This document shows positions 26,987 through 37,001 of a DNA stretch of 64,000 nt, one piece after another. The stretch covers positions 806,001-870,000 of the forward strand of contig NZ_CP116384.1 of NCBI RefSeq assembly GCF_028201475.1. Direction: 5' to 3'. Source of the DNA: Vibrio sp. SCSIO 43137 (GTDB lineage: Bacteria > Pseudomonadota > Gammaproteobacteria > Enterobacterales > Vibrionaceae). Each line of letters starts with the position of its first letter. Position 1 is the stretch's first letter. The position numbers and the translations under genes were made by a program. The notes under the pieces are model-generated. The model worked only from the letters and a program-made list of their open reading frames with translations, was not told where the DNA came from and did no database searches.

Positions 26987-27286
26987 TTAATCGATGGCAA
27001 ACTTCTTATCAAAGCGGGATATAGTCAGAATCTTTCGTACCTGTGGAAGCGTATTGGTAATACGAATACTGCCATCAGCATGACCAAGATAGCTGAGCAT
27101 ATTTAAAAGCATTCCCAGCCCGGCGCTATCGATATAATCAACCTTGCGTAAATCGATAACGAACTTAAACTCTTTTCTGTCTACATAGGTGTGACGAAAC
27201 TCCTGCACAAGATTAAAGCCGAAAGCACCTTCTATCTCTATAGTGACACTTTTGGCGTGCTCATCTATCACGGCTTCTACTGACAT
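26987..27286 (-). CDS. STAS-domain anti-sigma-factor antagonist (HsbA/CrsA-like)
   Basis: 99 residues, a single STAS domain. The phosphorylation loop VDYIDSAGLGML keeps the Ser used in SpoIIAA/RsbV-type switches. It lies 45 bases upstream of the REC-PP2C-ATPase gene, its predicted phosphatase, and 40 bases downstream of the MCP gene. In Shewanella the corresponding CrsR-CrsA pair controls RpoS; by analogy this pair could tie the chemosensory output to the general stress response, which is inference. Confidence 0.87.
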   Translation of the reverse strand: MSVEAVIDEHAKSVTIEIEGAFGFNLVQEFRHTYVDRKEFKFVIDLRKVDYIDSAGLGMLLNMLSYLGHADGSIRITNTLPQVRKILTISRFDKKFAID

Positions 27287-27326
27287 AAATTCTCCTTAAC
27301 ACTAATATTTACGATTGCTATCTGGC

Positions 27327-28496
27327 TTAAAAAAGCTCAACTTCCCCTTCTTCAATGGAATCCTGAGAGGCAGCTGGTTCATCTCTGTTATGGATCTGGT
27401 CGAGTAAAATTTGTAACTGTAGATTGAACTCGGCCTGCGAGTACTCACCGGCTGAGAGCTTAGCGAATAGATCCGCCACCTGTTTAACAAATCCTACACC
27501 GTACAATACGTGGTCACCCTGCTGAGTAATGATGTCAGAAAATTGCAGTGCCCGTATGCCATCAGAAACCTTGTTATTAAGGTTCTCAGCGATGGCCTTA
27601 ACCTTAGAAACCTCTTCTTCTATACGATTGTTAGTTTCCTGAACCCCCTGCAACATGGCATCCACTTTGTCCTTTGACTCTATGGCTTCTGTCATATCTA
27701 TGGTTGCCATTTCGCCAACGGTCTTATTCGCTTCATTTACCGTGTTCTGAGCAACATTAATCTCTTTCTCGATCTGACTGTTTAGTTCTTCCGCTTTTAC
27801 CGACAAGTTACGTACTTCCTGAGCAACAACGGCGAACCCTCTTCCCGCCTCACCCGCTCTTGCCGCTTCAATAGCTGCATTAAGTGCCAACAGGTTGGTC
27901 TGCTCAGACAGTCCGCGCACCTGAGCCAGCATTTTAAATACGGTATCCAGCTTTGCCGACATGTCGTGAATACTATGAACCGCTGAAATACTCTTCTCTG
28001 AAACATTCACTAAGGTATCAACAAAATGACGAATAATACGCTCAGTTCGGGGCAGAACCTGAGCAATATCGTGTTCATTTCCTCTGTTACCAAGCAGTTC
28101 GCTGATAAGGATCTCGGTGAGCTGATTTTGATTCTCAGCCAGAGACTGCAGTTCGAAAAAGCTGGCATTAAGTGTTTCAACGGACTCATCAACCACACTT
28201 CTCTGATGATTTAGGGGGACTTCTAGTTGTGACGAAAGTTGCTGAAGCAGATAACTCACCTGTTGGCTATTAAGCTCCTGAGCCTTTTCCTTTTCTGTAT
28301 TTTGCTCCTCTGCAAGATCATTCGGCTGACTGCCTGTGACAGCAGAAATAATCAGCCAGGGCAGCGCACAGGCAAACACCAGCAGCACAAGGTGCAACAT
28401 GGATGAACTGTTCACGGCAATGTAACCAAGCAGGGCTATTTGAGTCAGCACCCCTGCCAGATAAATATATCTTTTCTTTTTCTTCACTCGACTCAT
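27327..28496 (-). CDS. Membrane-anchored methyl-accepting chemotaxis protein ending in VELF
   Basis: About 389 residues. Two close membrane helices near the N-terminus ([19 protein letters not shown] and [18 protein letters not shown]) leave almost no periplasmic loop, so no outside sensor domain. The rest is a coiled coil with the MCP tip [20 protein letters not shown]. The C-terminus reads EEGEVELF, matching the end of CheD in this operon. The ATG at 28496 has AAGGAG before it; a GTG at 28514 is in frame. The V. cholerae cluster III has an MCP gene at the same place (VCA1088). Confidence 0.88.
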   Translation of the reverse strand: MSRVKKKKRYIYLAGVLTQIALLGYIAVNSSSMLHLVLLVFACALPWLIISAVTGSQPNDLAEEQNTEKEKAQELNSQQVSYLLQQLSSQLEVPLNHQRSVVDESVETLNASFFELQSLAENQNQLTEILISELLGNRGNEHDIAQVLPRTERIIRHFVDTLVNVSEKSISAVHSIHDMSAKLDTVFKMLAQVRGLSEQTNLLALNAAIEAARAGEAGRGFAVVAQEVRNLSVKAEELNSQIEKEINVAQNTVNEANKTVGEMATIDMTEAIESKDKVDAMLQGVQETNNRIEEEVSKVKAIAENLNNKVSDGIRALQFSDIITQQGDHVLYGVGFVKQVADLFAKLSAGEYSQAEFNLQLQILLDQIHNRDEPAASQDSIEEGEVELF

Positions 28497-28521
28497 CTCC
28501 ACTCTCCTTGCCACGCAGCGA

Positions 28522-29562
28522 TTACTGTTCAGATGTCACAAGACTGCAAATTTTTCCGGCGACACTATCCAGACCGAGCACATAGTCAGCAGCGTTCATC
28601 TCGACAGCAACCCTTGGCATTCCCCATACCACAGAGGTGGCTTTGTCCTGTGCTATGGTGCGCCCTCCGGACTGCTGTATTTTAAGTAACCCCTGCGCAC
28701 CATCTTGCCCCATTCCGGTAAGGATAATACCGATAGATTTGTTACCTACGGTTTCAGCCACGCTGTCAAACATGACATCGACCGAAGGTTTATGACGGCT
28801 GACTAACGGCCTGTCGTCCCTGACGGCAATCAGTTTATCCCCTTGTCTGATCACCACCATATGCTGGTCGCCCGGAGCAAGATAAGCATGACCTTTTTCC
28901 AGAATGACTTGCTGCTCAGAGAGTTCCTGAACATGAATAGCACTATTATCATCCAGTCTTTTGGCAAAAGACGGACTGAATAGGGCGCTGATATGTTGTG
29001 TCATAACAATGGGTGGTAAACCGGCCGGCAATTGCGAAAGCACCTTTTTAATGGCTTCGGTTCCACCCGTTGAGGCGCCTATAGCAATAATGTCTGTATT
29101 GGTACATTTTCCGCTAAAGGTAACTTTTTCGGGCTGACCTGATATGTCCTCATGTACTACATTGGCTCTGGCTGCGGTTTTTATTTTCTCATTAATCTGC
29201 TCTTTATAGCTGATAATATCAGCCGTATTTTCAACAGCAGGTTTAGGGAAGTAATCAACCGCACCCAGCTCGAGTGCCGTAAGTGTGGCATCAGCACCGT
29301 GTTGAGTCAGAGTGGAGATCATGACCACAGGCATAGGCCTGAGTCTCATCAGGTTTTTCAGGAACTGGACACCATTCATTTTCGGCATCTCAACATCCAG
29401 CGTCAGTACATCCGGGTTGAGCTTTTTAATCAGATCCCGCGCTTCGTATGGATCTTCTGCTGCGGCAATAACATCCAGTTCTGGATCTGAACGAATTATC
29501 TGCGTCAGCAAAGCACGGAATACAGGAGAATCATCGACGACCAATACCTTTATCTTTTTCAT
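28522..29562 (-). CDS. cheB: Protein-glutamate methylesterase/response regulator CheB
   Basis: 346 residues: receiver domain ([14 protein letters not shown]; Asp in [14 protein letters not shown]) and methylesterase domain with the Ser-His-Asp triad in [25 protein letters not shown] and [10 protein letters not shown]. It demethylates the receptors made in this operon, opposing CheR. It overlaps cheD by one base (TGATG) and precedes the membrane MCP gene. Length normal. Confidence 0.96.
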   Translation of the reverse strand: MKKIKVLVVDDSPVFRALLTQIIRSDPELDVIAAAEDPYEARDLIKKLNPDVLTLDVEMPKMNGVQFLKNLMRLRPMPVVMISTLTQHGADATLTALELGAVDYFPKPAVENTADIISYKEQINEKIKTAARANVVHEDISGQPEKVTFSGKCTNTDIIAIGASTGGTEAIKKVLSQLPAGLPPIVMTQHISALFSPSFAKRLDDNSAIHVQELSEQQVILEKGHAYLAPGDQHMVVIRQGDKLIAVRDDRPLVSRHKPSVDVMFDSVAETVGNKSIGIILTGMGQDGAQGLLKIQQSGGRTIAQDKATSVVWGMPRVAVEMNAADYVLGLDSVAGKICSLVTSEQ

Positions 29563-30209
29563 CAGAACAGCTCCACATCATCGTCATGGTTTGAATGACT
29601 TTCCTTATCCAGTTTGCTGGCGTACTTGTCTTCTTCCTGCTGTACATGCCTGATCTCTGTAAAGGGTATTCTTTTCAGCCACGCTCTTCCGGAGACAGGT
29701 TCAAATACGATCTTTCTCGGTTCAATTCCGCCAAGATCATGAGCCACAACGTTAAGCTGCTCCCGCTCCACATAATTTGTAACAAAAGCAATGTTTTTTT
29801 CACCAACCATGGAGTGTCTGCCCATCATCTGGGCACCACCAAATAGCTTTACCTTGAGGTTTTCTCTTCGCGCCCCTTCATTCAGCAAGGCGTTAATCAA
29901 CAGCTCCATTGCATGGCTGCCATAACGGGACGGTATAGAGGCGTATTCATTGGGTTTCCATGAGCTCAGTTTTGACTGGGTATGAAAAGGCAACAAAAAG
30001 TGGTTCATTCCGCCAATAGCAAGATTCTCATCCCAGATGCATGCCGCAATGCAGGAGCCTAAACCAGTAACAATCAGTTCATCTTCATGTGTGCTATACA
30101 GGCCACCCGGCAGTATCTTAACCATGTGTTTCTGCTGTGTTTTGTGGAAGAACCGCCGGAAATTGCTATTACTGCGGTGAAATGTTCGTTCAGGTGTTGT
30201 CACAAACAT
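29562..30209 (-). CDS. cheD: Chemoreceptor glutamine deamidase CheD
   Basis: 215 residues. The active Cys and His are in [14 protein letters not shown] and [10 protein letters not shown], and the Thr region in [15 protein letters not shown]. CheD deamidates receptor glutamines and can bind CheC-type phosphatases. Compared with usual CheD (about 160-200 residues) there is an N-terminal extension rich in Arg and Phe and a C-terminal acidic tail, [10 protein letters not shown], whose last four residues recur on the membrane MCP of this operon. One-base overlap with cheB. Confidence 0.94.
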   Translation of the reverse strand: MFVTTPERTFHRSNSNFRRFFHKTQQKHMVKILPGGLYSTHEDELIVTGLGSCIAACIWDENLAIGGMNHFLLPFHTQSKLSSWKPNEYASIPSRYGSHAMELLINALLNEGARRENLKVKLFGGAQMMGRHSMVGEKNIAFVTNYVEREQLNVVAHDLGGIEPRKIVFEPVSGRAWLKRIPFTEIRHVQQEEDKYASKLDKESHSNHDDDVELF

Positions 30210-30227
30210 AAGGTCCCTTCCTTTGCT

Positions 30228-31070
30228 TTATAATTTCGCATAGATGGTTTTTCCTAAATGGCGGAAAATATCTGTACAGGCTCCTATGCTTTCCGAGTGG
30301 CCGATAATCAAAACACCTCCCGGTTGCAGTTGCTGGTGAAACCGTCTTATCAACGCTTCCTGCGTCTTTTTATCAAAATAGATCATCACATTGCGACATG
30401 AGATCAATTCAAAAGCGTGTTCAAACGGCCACTCCTCCAGCAGGTTAAGCTGACGAAAACGGATATGTTGCTGCAACCCTTTTGCAACTTTTATTTTGCC
30501 TGCCTGTGCTCCTTTGCCTTTAAAAAAGCAAGATGCAAGATACTGGTCTGGAATACTTTGAACAGCCTCGTCGCCATATACACCCCGACGCGCCGTTTCC
30601 AATACTTTGGTATCCAGATCCGTTGCCGTAAGAGAAACCTCAGCAAACAAGTCAAAAGCACCGGCATGATAGAGAGACGAGATGTAACTGTATGGCTCTT
30701 CCCCGGTTGAACAACCGGCAGACCAGACCCGTACACTCTGCTTCTCCTGAGCCAGCCATTTTTCAATCATTACCTGTTCAAGAAAACGAAAGTGATGATA
30801 CTCCCGGAAAAACTCGGTTTTATTGGTGGTAAGGCTGTTTATAAAGTTAACCCGTTCCTCAGCACTCTGTTCAATAATCTCTCTGTACTGTTCAAAGCGC
30901 TTAAGCTTCAGTCTCCGCATCTGACGGCTTACCCGGCCATACACCATGGTCTGTTTGCGGTCTGAAAAGTAGATCCCGGCCTGCTTATGCATAAACCACT
31001 GGATAAACTTAAAGTCCTTTTCCGTTAACTCAAACTCTCTTTGCGGCGCCAAATCCGGTGAGTCCTGCAT
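30228..31070 (-). CDS. cheR: Chemotaxis protein methyltransferase CheR
   Basis: About 280 residues: all-helical N-terminal domain, then the SAM-binding domain with VWSAGCSTGEEPYS, and CRNVMIYFDKKTQ. It methylates receptor glutamates. The ATG at 31070 overlaps the receptor stop as TGATG, as seen at other joints of this operon; an earlier start at 31085 would overlap the receptor by 16 bases. The receptor just upstream ends EWEEF, a tether sequence of the type that CheR binds in the Pseudomonas Aer2 system. Confidence 0.95.
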   Translation of the reverse strand: MQDSPDLAPQREFELTEKDFKFIQWFMHKQAGIYFSDRKQTMVYGRVSRQMRRLKLKRFEQYREIIEQSAEERVNFINSLTTNKTEFFREYHHFRFLEQVMIEKWLAQEKQSVRVWSAGCSTGEEPYSYISSLYHAGAFDLFAEVSLTATDLDTKVLETARRGVYGDEAVQSIPDQYLASCFFKGKGAQAGKIKVAKGLQQHIRFRQLNLLEEWPFEHAFELISCRNVMIYFDKKTQEALIRRFHQQLQPGGVLIIGHSESIGACTDIFRHLGKTIYAKL

Positions 31071-33436
31071 CAGAATTCTTCCCATTCGTCCCCTTCCTCA
31101 CTCGCCTTAAAGCCGGCATTAGCTACTTTAGGAGTACGGATATCCCTGACATTACTGCTTTTAGTCATAGACATCTCTTTCCGTGCAGGGGTCGATTCGA
31201 ATGTGGCGACTTTATTTTCTGACGCGAAGAAATTCATCAGATGCAACAACTGACGTCCCTCTTCTCGCAGAGACTGACTGGCGGCCGATGTTTCTTCTAC
31301 CAGGGAAGCATTTTGCTGAGTCATTTCATCCATGGTAGCGATAGCGCGGTTCATCTCATCGATGCCAGTTGCCTGATCAGAACTCGACGATGCTATCTGC
31401 GCAATGAGCTCTGTTACCTCTTTAACAGCATCAACGATTTCGTTCAGAGTTTCACCCGACTCATCGACCAGACGGGAGCCTTCATCAACTTTTTCAACAC
31501 TGTCGTTGATCAACCCTTTAATCTCTTTGGCGGCGGCTGCGCTACGTTGTGCAAGGTTGCGAACTTCTCCCGCAACAACTGCAAATCCCCGTCCTTGTTC
31601 ACCTGCCCGGGCAGCTTCTACTGCTGCGTTCAGTGCCAGTAAGTTAGTCTGGAACGCAATCTCATCGATAACGCCAATGATGTCAGCAATCTTCTTGCTG
31701 GCGCTATTAATTTCAGACATAGCAGACACCGCATGGCCTACTACTTCCCCGCCTTTGGTCGCTTTGCTTGTTGCATTCTCAGCAAGACTATTAGCATCTT
31801 TGGCGTTATCGGCATTCTTGCGCACCGTCTCCGTCATGTGCTCCATACTGGCCGCAGTTTGCTCAAGATTAGAAGCCTGAGCTTCAACACGCTGACTAAG
31901 ATCATTGTTGCCTTCTGCAATCTCCTCTGAAGCGGTCGCGACTCTTGCCGAAGACTGAGTGATCTTATCCACCATATTGCGCAGGTTGAGAATCGAGGTG
32001 TTCACCGCATCAGACAAGCGGCCAAATTCCCCTTTATTCTCATCGGACATACTGTTGTTCAAATCACCATCTGCGACCTGACTCATTACCTCAATACACT
32101 CACCCAGTGGCTGGACTATGGTGTCCAGCAAGTTGTTGATGCCGTCCCCCAGTTCTTTCATAAAACCGCTGTAGTTCTCTGTATTAATGCGTTCATTCAG
32201 GTCACCCTCTATCGCTTTCTGGATAAGGGATTCAACCTGACGCTGACCATCCTGTTGTTCGGTAATATCTACCCATTGCAAGGCAGGACCAATGTAAGTG
32301 CCCTGACTGTCATGCATAGCGATACAGGTGAGATTAAACTCCAGAACGCCGACAGCAACGTTGGAGGAGAATGGCAGCCGGTCAGGGTTAGCGATGATGC
32401 TTTGCTGATGGTTAGGATTCTTATGAAAGATATCCATCGACTGGCCAACCAGCTTAGATGCGTTGAAACCCGGGAGGAACTTTTGCAGCTCATTTTCGCG
32501 ACTGCTTAGCAGCTCCTGCAAAGAAGGGTTCAGATAAGTAATAACACCATTCTTATCCGCCATCATCAGATTGGTGGTCATACCGGCAACCGCTGAAGCC
32601 AGACGTCCTATCTCTTCTTCCTTCTTGCGCTCCTCGGTAACGTCACGCCATTCCAGTGTATTACCTATATACTCCCCTTTGGCATCACAGATAGCCGCAA
32701 CATTTAGCTCTATCTTAACCGGGCCTATATTGATATCAGTTTGGTAAGGCAGGTTACCCGGATCTGACAGCATGGTTCGCTGGTGGGCAGGATTACGGTG
32801 GAACTCATCAATGCAACGGCCCATTAGCCACTCTTCCGTAGCGGTAAAACCCGACCATACGGTTCTCATTGTCCTTTCATGCTTAGAAAAAAGAGTAATG
32901 GTTTCCTGATTAACATAGGTGATATTAAAATCACGGTCGATCATCACCATTGCCGTCTGAGCCTGATCAACGGCTGCCTGCAAGCGGGCAATTTCATTGT
33001 GCTGCTTTATTTCAGCGGTAACATCAGACCATTCGAGGGTATTTCCTACATAATTTCCCTCTGCATCAATAATGGCACCGACATTGAGTTCAATTTTGAC
33101 ATCCCTGACTGTGATAGTGGTTTTGTAAGGCAGATTAGCCGGATTCCCCAGCATCTGACGCTGATGAGACGGATTAGCATGAAAGGCATCAATACAGAAC
33201 CCCATAAGCACTTCTTCATCAGCACGAAATGACGGCCACATAGACTGAAACAGTGCCTCATGAGTCTTAAGCAGCTCCATTGATTTCTGGTTCAGATAGG
33301 TAATTTTAAAATCCCGGTCTATCATCATCAGAGCGGTCTGCGCTGCATTCAATGCGGAGAAAAGCTGATCTCTGCTGAGCCCTTTCTCTTGCTCTTCCAC
33401 CACTGCGTGCGCGGAGTTTCTGTTCCAAAATGCCAT
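31070..33436 (-). CDS. aer2: Cytoplasmic Aer2-like chemoreceptor with three PAS domains
   Basis: 788 residues, no membrane helix. Three PAS domains (about 25-140, 150-267, 275-392) each have FHxNPxHQ (His86, His213, His338) and a Trp 50 residues later (136, 263, 388), the haem-His and oxygen-contact Trp pattern of Aer2 PAS-haem domains. HAMP-like segments follow (about 395-500), then the MCP hairpin with [20 protein letters not shown], and the C-terminal pentapeptide EWEEF for CheR/CheB docking. The V. cholerae orthologue (VCA1092, Aer2) is known as a dual PAS-haem oxygen sensor; this one has one more PAS. First residues [10 protein letters not shown]; start supported by AGGTGACTC upstream. 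Confidence 0.92.
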   Translation of the reverse strand: MAFWNRNSAHAVVEEQEKGLSRDQLFSALNAAQTALMMIDRDFKITYLNQKSMELLKTHEALFQSMWPSFRADEEVLMGFCIDAFHANPSHQRQMLGNPANLPYKTTITVRDVKIELNVGAIIDAEGNYVGNTLEWSDVTAEIKQHNEIARLQAAVDQAQTAMVMIDRDFNITYVNQETITLFSKHERTMRTVWSGFTATEEWLMGRCIDEFHRNPAHQRTMLSDPGNLPYQTDINIGPVKIELNVAAICDAKGEYIGNTLEWRDVTEERKKEEEIGRLASAVAGMTTNLMMADKNGVITYLNPSLQELLSSRENELQKFLPGFNASKLVGQSMDIFHKNPNHQQSIIANPDRLPFSSNVAVGVLEFNLTCIAMHDSQGTYIGPALQWVDITEQQDGQRQVESLIQKAIEGDLNERINTENYSGFMKELGDGINNLLDTIVQPLGECIEVMSQVADGDLNNSMSDENKGEFGRLSDAVNTSILNLRNMVDKITQSSARVATASEEIAEGNNDLSQRVEAQASNLEQTAASMEHMTETVRKNADNAKDANSLAENATSKATKGGEVVGHAVSAMSEINSASKKIADIIGVIDEIAFQTNLLALNAAVEAARAGEQGRGFAVVAGEVRNLAQRSAAAAKEIKGLINDSVEKVDEGSRLVDESGETLNEIVDAVKEVTELIAQIASSSSDQATGIDEMNRAIATMDEMTQQNASLVEETSAASQSLREEGRQLLHLMNFFASENKVATFESTPARKEMSMTKSSNVRDIRTPKVANAGFKASEEGDEWEEF

Positions 33437-33473
33437 GAGTCACCTCTCACTGTTTTGCTTTAGTGAATTTTTG

Positions 33474-33953
33474 TTAAGCCATACTTTCTTGTTGTATCTG
33501 TGTATCTTCGGTCTGAACCAGTTGCTTGTAATCAAACAGGGCGTCCATATTTATCAGTATCAGATCGCCATTTTCTACCCGCGCAATTCCGCGAATAAAC
33601 CCAATATCAAATCCCCCGGAAACCGGCGGCGGCGGTTTAATCTGCTCATCGGTTAGCGGATAAACTTCCGATACTCCGTCAACGATAATGCCTAGCGGGT
33701 ACATCTCCGTATTGTTTAAAACCACCACTACTGTTGTAGCGCTTATCTTTGCGGGCGTCAGACCAAACCGATGACGGAGATCGACGATAGGAACATATTC
33801 CCCCCTGATTTCCAGCACTCCAGCCATATAGTCGGGCGAGTAAGGCACCTGCCTGACAGCCGACCAGCCTCTTACTTCCCTGACATCCAGTATCGGCACA
33901 CCGTACTCTTCCTCACCCAAAACAAAGCTAAGAAACTCTTTACCTTCCGTCAT
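33474..33953 (-). CDS. cheW: Chemotaxis coupling protein CheW (second copy)
   Basis: 159 residues, one CheW domain: FLSFVLGEEEYGVPILDVREV, then YMAGVLEIRGEYVPIVDLRHRFGL, and GIIVDGVSEVYPL. It couples receptors to CheA. The ATG at 33953 overlaps the stop of the other cheW (TGATG). The two CheW proteins differ, so they may hold different places in the array. A C-terminal tail after the domain (QTEDTQIQQESMA) is acidic and unstructured. Confidence 0.94.
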   Translation of the reverse strand: MTEGKEFLSFVLGEEEYGVPILDVREVRGWSAVRQVPYSPDYMAGVLEIRGEYVPIVDLRHRFGLTPAKISATTVVVVLNNTEMYPLGIIVDGVSEVYPLTDEQIKPPPPVSGGFDIGFIRGIARVENGDLILINMDALFDYKQLVQTEDTQIQQESMA

Positions 33954-34492
33954 CAATGTCCCCTCAGGATTCGATCTATATCTAGTAGTTCTTTCGTATT
34001 CAGCAAAGACATCACTTGCTCACCGACATTAAGCAGCCCTTGTAAATAAGGTGTTACCAGAGATTCCCCTACAGGAGCATTAAGTTCTTTATCTCCCAGA
34101 CAGACCACATCACTGACGGCATCGACAACGATCCCCATCAGACGTTCGCTTTCATCAACAGAAGTACGCAGAACAATCACCACCGTGGTGGGCAGGTAGT
34201 CGCAATACCCCACCCGAAAACGCTTTCTGAGATCTACGACAGGCACAATCATGCCCCTCAGGTTAATTACCCCAAGAACATAGTCTGGTGATCGGGGAAT
34301 GGGGGTCGCGCGCTCCCAGACACGGATCTCTTCCACATCTTTTATATCTACTCCGTACAGCTCGTCAGCCAATATAAAACTGAGAAAATCGGCATTTTCT
34401 GAGCTGCCTTCAACACCGTTCTGCATCAGAAGCGCATTTGCCCGATCTACTTTCGTTTCCGGCGTTTGTGATATAGCAATAACCTGTTCCAA
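33953..34492 (-). CDS. cheW: Chemotaxis coupling protein CheW (first copy)
   Basis: 179 residues with one CheW domain (FLSFILADELYGVDIKDVEE, VLGVINLRGMIVPVVDLRKR) after a 30-residue N-terminal extension that the second CheW lacks. It starts with TTG, with AGAGGTCA directly upstream, nine bases after the cheA stop. The chemosensory clusters of V. cholerae chromosome II also have two cheW genes at this place (VCA1093-1094). Confidence 0.93.
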   Translation of the reverse strand: MEQVIAISQTPETKVDRANALLMQNGVEGSSENADFLSFILADELYGVDIKDVEEIRVWERATPIPRSPDYVLGVINLRGMIVPVVDLRKRFRVGYCDYLPTTVVIVLRTSVDESERLMGIVVDAVSDVVCLGDKELNAPVGESLVTPYLQGLLNVGEQVMSLLNTKELLDIDRILRGH

Positions 34493-34503
34493 TGACCTCT
34501 CTC

Positions 34504-36585
34504 CTATGCCGCTATTCCGTCGTGATGTGAATCAGAAGATCGCTTAAGAAAGCCGGTGATCAACCCCTGAATATCAAGAATCAGAGAAACTGAACCGTCA
34601 CCTAATATGGTTGCGCCTGATATACCTGCTACCTTGCTGTAATTAGATTCGAGGTTTTTTATCACCACCTGTTGCTGATCCAGCAACTCGTCAATCAGTA
34701 AGCCGACACGATTTCCCGCCGCCTCAACAAAACAGAGTATCTGATGGTTCAGCTCTCCGCTGGTACCCATCTCCAGCTCATCTTCAAGCCTGAGAATCGG
34801 AATGTTTTCATCCCTTAAACGATAAAGCTCAACACCTCCGGAAGCGTGCTTAATACAGGCAGGATCGATCTGCATCGACTCAACAATAGTCAGCAGCGGA
34901 ATGATATAAACTTGTTCACCCACTTTAACCAGTTGACCATCCAGTATGGCGAGTGTCAGAGGAAGGTTAATAGTGAACCGGCTGCCTTTACCCAGCTCGG
35001 ATTCAAGTTCTATCTGACCGCCCAGCTCTTCGATATTACGTCGAACTACATCCATGCCGACACCCCGGCCGGATATATCTGAAACCTCTTCAGCGGTGGA
35101 GAACCCCGGGGCAAATATCAGGTTCATAATCTGCTTATCGCTCATCTCTTCACGCCGGGTATCCGCAGCGATAACACCTTTATCAATGGCTTTGCCCCAC
35201 AGTTTGTCACAATCGATACCCGCACCATCATCACTGATTTCAATGACAATTGAGCCGCCCTGATGAAACGCATTCAGTAATACAGTTCCCTGTTCAGGTT
35301 TGCCTTTTTCAGCGCGTTCATCAGGTTGTTCGATGCCGTGGTCTATACCGTTACGAACAAGATGCACCAAAGGGTCGACAATTCTTTCCAGAACCGTTTT
35401 ATCCAGTTCGGTCTGCTCACCTTGTATCTGAAGGTCGACTTTTTTGCCTAGTCTTGCCGTCAGATCCCTAACCAATCGCGGGAAGCGGCTGAAGGCAAAA
35501 CTCATAGGCAGCATTCGGATATTAAGTACATTTTCCTGAAGGTCTTTGCTGTTCTGAAGCAACTGCTCCAGACCGGTTTTTAGCTTTTCCAGCTTATCCA
35601 TACTGAAGTCGTTACCGATTTCATTCAGCATGGACTGGGTAATCACCAGTTCTCCGACTAAGTTGATCAGGCTGTCAACTTTGTCGATATCGACCCTGAT
35701 AGAACTTACGCTGCTGTCTGCTTTGGCTGCTTTAGCAGGCGTACTTTTGTTATCTTTTGCCTGAGACTCGCCAGCGATATCTGCCGAGGGTAATGACTCT
35801 GAAACTTTCTCCTCAAATACAGGCTTGGTATCCCTTTCAGTTTGTTCATCTGATTCGGTTGCTTCCTCACTCCTCTGTTCAATAACCAGATCACACTCGT
35901 CTTCAACCCACTCAAAGATCTCTTCGATACTCTCCTTTTCTACAGTTGCGGGCAGAGTCGCCTGCCAGCTTAGGTAGCACAGTTCCTGTTCAATCTCTTC
36001 TGCTAACGGAAGTGCTTCAGTAGATACGCTGACATTACAATCACTATCCAGCTCTTTAAGCTCCCGAAGTATTCTGAGAGGGTCGTTGCCACTGAAAAAG
36101 ATCTCTTTGTGGGGAACAAAAGAGACAAACCATCGGCCGGTAGTCGTCAGTTGCTCAGGCTGCTGATCCGGCGTTTCGGAAATTGGCGCCCCGGATACCT
36201 TACTGACCAGCAACTGCAACTGAGCAGAAACCTCACTCTGCTCCGCTGTATCTACCTCATTGCCTTGTTCATGGCCTAACAGTAGTGCCATGATGCAGTC
36301 ACCACTTTTCAGTAGTAGATCGACACTAGCCGCATCCAATGAACATTGGTTATCTCGCACCAGTTCCAGATAGGCCTCAACAGTGTGAGTAAATTCGCTG
36401 ATATCAAGTAGGTTAAACGTGGCAGCTCCCCCTTTTATAGAGTGGGCCGCACGAAAAATAGTATTGATCTGCTCGTCATCGACGCAGTCAAGATCAAGAT
36501 TAAGCAGTACATCTTCCAGCACCTCAAGATTTTCACGACACTCTTCGTAGAACATCTTGCGAAGCTGTTCCATATCTAAAGCCAT
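34504..36585 (-). CDS. cheA: Chemotaxis histidine kinase CheA
   Basis: 693 residues. HPt domain with phospho-accepting His48 (FRAAHSIKGGAATF), a P2-like segment about 150-235, a linker rich in Glu and Ser, the dimerisation and kinase domains (LVRNGIDHGIE N-box, ISDDGAGID G1, GFSTAEEVSDISGRGVGMDV G2) and a CheW-like C-terminal domain (LTLAILDGQLVKVGEQVYII). All catalytic boxes are present. It phosphorylates the CheY and CheB of this operon. Length normal. Confidence 0.96.
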   Translation of the reverse strand: MALDMEQLRKMFYEECRENLEVLEDVLLNLDLDCVDDEQINTIFRAAHSIKGGAATFNLLDISEFTHTVEAYLELVRDNQCSLDAASVDLLLKSGDCIMALLLGHEQGNEVDTAEQSEVSAQLQLLVSKVSGAPISETPDQQPEQLTTTGRWFVSFVPHKEIFFSGNDPLRILRELKELDSDCNVSVSTEALPLAEEIEQELCYLSWQATLPATVEKESIEEIFEWVEDECDLVIEQRSEEATESDEQTERDTKPVFEEKVSESLPSADIAGESQAKDNKSTPAKAAKADSSVSSIRVDIDKVDSLINLVGELVITQSMLNEIGNDFSMDKLEKLKTGLEQLLQNSKDLQENVLNIRMLPMSFAFSRFPRLVRDLTARLGKKVDLQIQGEQTELDKTVLERIVDPLVHLVRNGIDHGIEQPDERAEKGKPEQGTVLLNAFHQGGSIVIEISDDGAGIDCDKLWGKAIDKGVIAADTRREEMSDKQIMNLIFAPGFSTAEEVSDISGRGVGMDVVRRNIEELGGQIELESELGKGSRFTINLPLTLAILDGQLVKVGEQVYIIPLLTIVESMQIDPACIKHASGGVELYRLRDENIPILRLEDELEMGTSGELNHQILCFVEAAGNRVGLLIDELLDQQQVVIKNLESNYSKVAGISGATILGDGSVSLILDIQGLITGFLKRSSDSHHDGIAA

Positions 36586-36641
36586 TGTGTCCCCAGCCAG
36601 TTACCTTGTTTTAATTATCTTTATCTGTTGACTTAATAAAG

Positions 36642-37001
36642 CTAAATCACGCGTTTTAACGTTTTCAGCAGCGTATCCGGATTAAAAGGTTTCACCAGCC
36701 AACCGGTCGCGCCAGCAGATTTACCTAACTGCTTTTTCTCCGCACTGGTTTCTGTGGTTAACATAAGGATAGGAATGAACTTGTATTGGGGTTTACTTCG
36801 AATCTCTTTCACTAACTCGAAGCCACCCATAATCGGCATGTTTACATCAGATATAACAACATCAAACTTGCTTGAACTGGCTTTTGTCAGGGCATCTTTT
36901 CCATTATTTGCAGTTTCAACATCGTAACCTGCGTCCTGCAACGTATGGCTTACCATCTGACGAATAGACACTGAGTCATCTACGGCTAATATTTTGGTCA
37001 T
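36642..37001 (-). CDS. cheY: CheY-type single-domain response regulator
   Basis: 119 residues, one receiver domain: acidic pair DD at 8-9, phospho-accepting Asp52 (VVISDVNMPIMGGFEL), Thr in LMLTTETS, and Lys in GWLVKPF. It begins right after the STAS stop codon (no gap), so the two are coupled. The switch-region aromatic at the Tyr106 position is Trp (TGWLVKPF), which is uncommon for flagellar CheY and agrees with an output other than the flagellar motor. F7-type clusters are not known to control swimming in V. cholerae. Confidence 0.92.
   Translation of the reverse strand: MTKILAVDDSVSIRQMVSHTLQDAGYDVETANNGKDALTKASSSKFDVVISDVNMPIMGGFELVKEIRSKPQYKFIPILMLTTETSAEKKQLGKSAGATGWLVKPFNPDTLLKTLKRVI

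Noticed and set aside
31404..31880. 158-codon open frame opposite the Aer2-like receptor
   Set aside because: Antisense to the conserved MCP hairpin; composition of a shadow frame.
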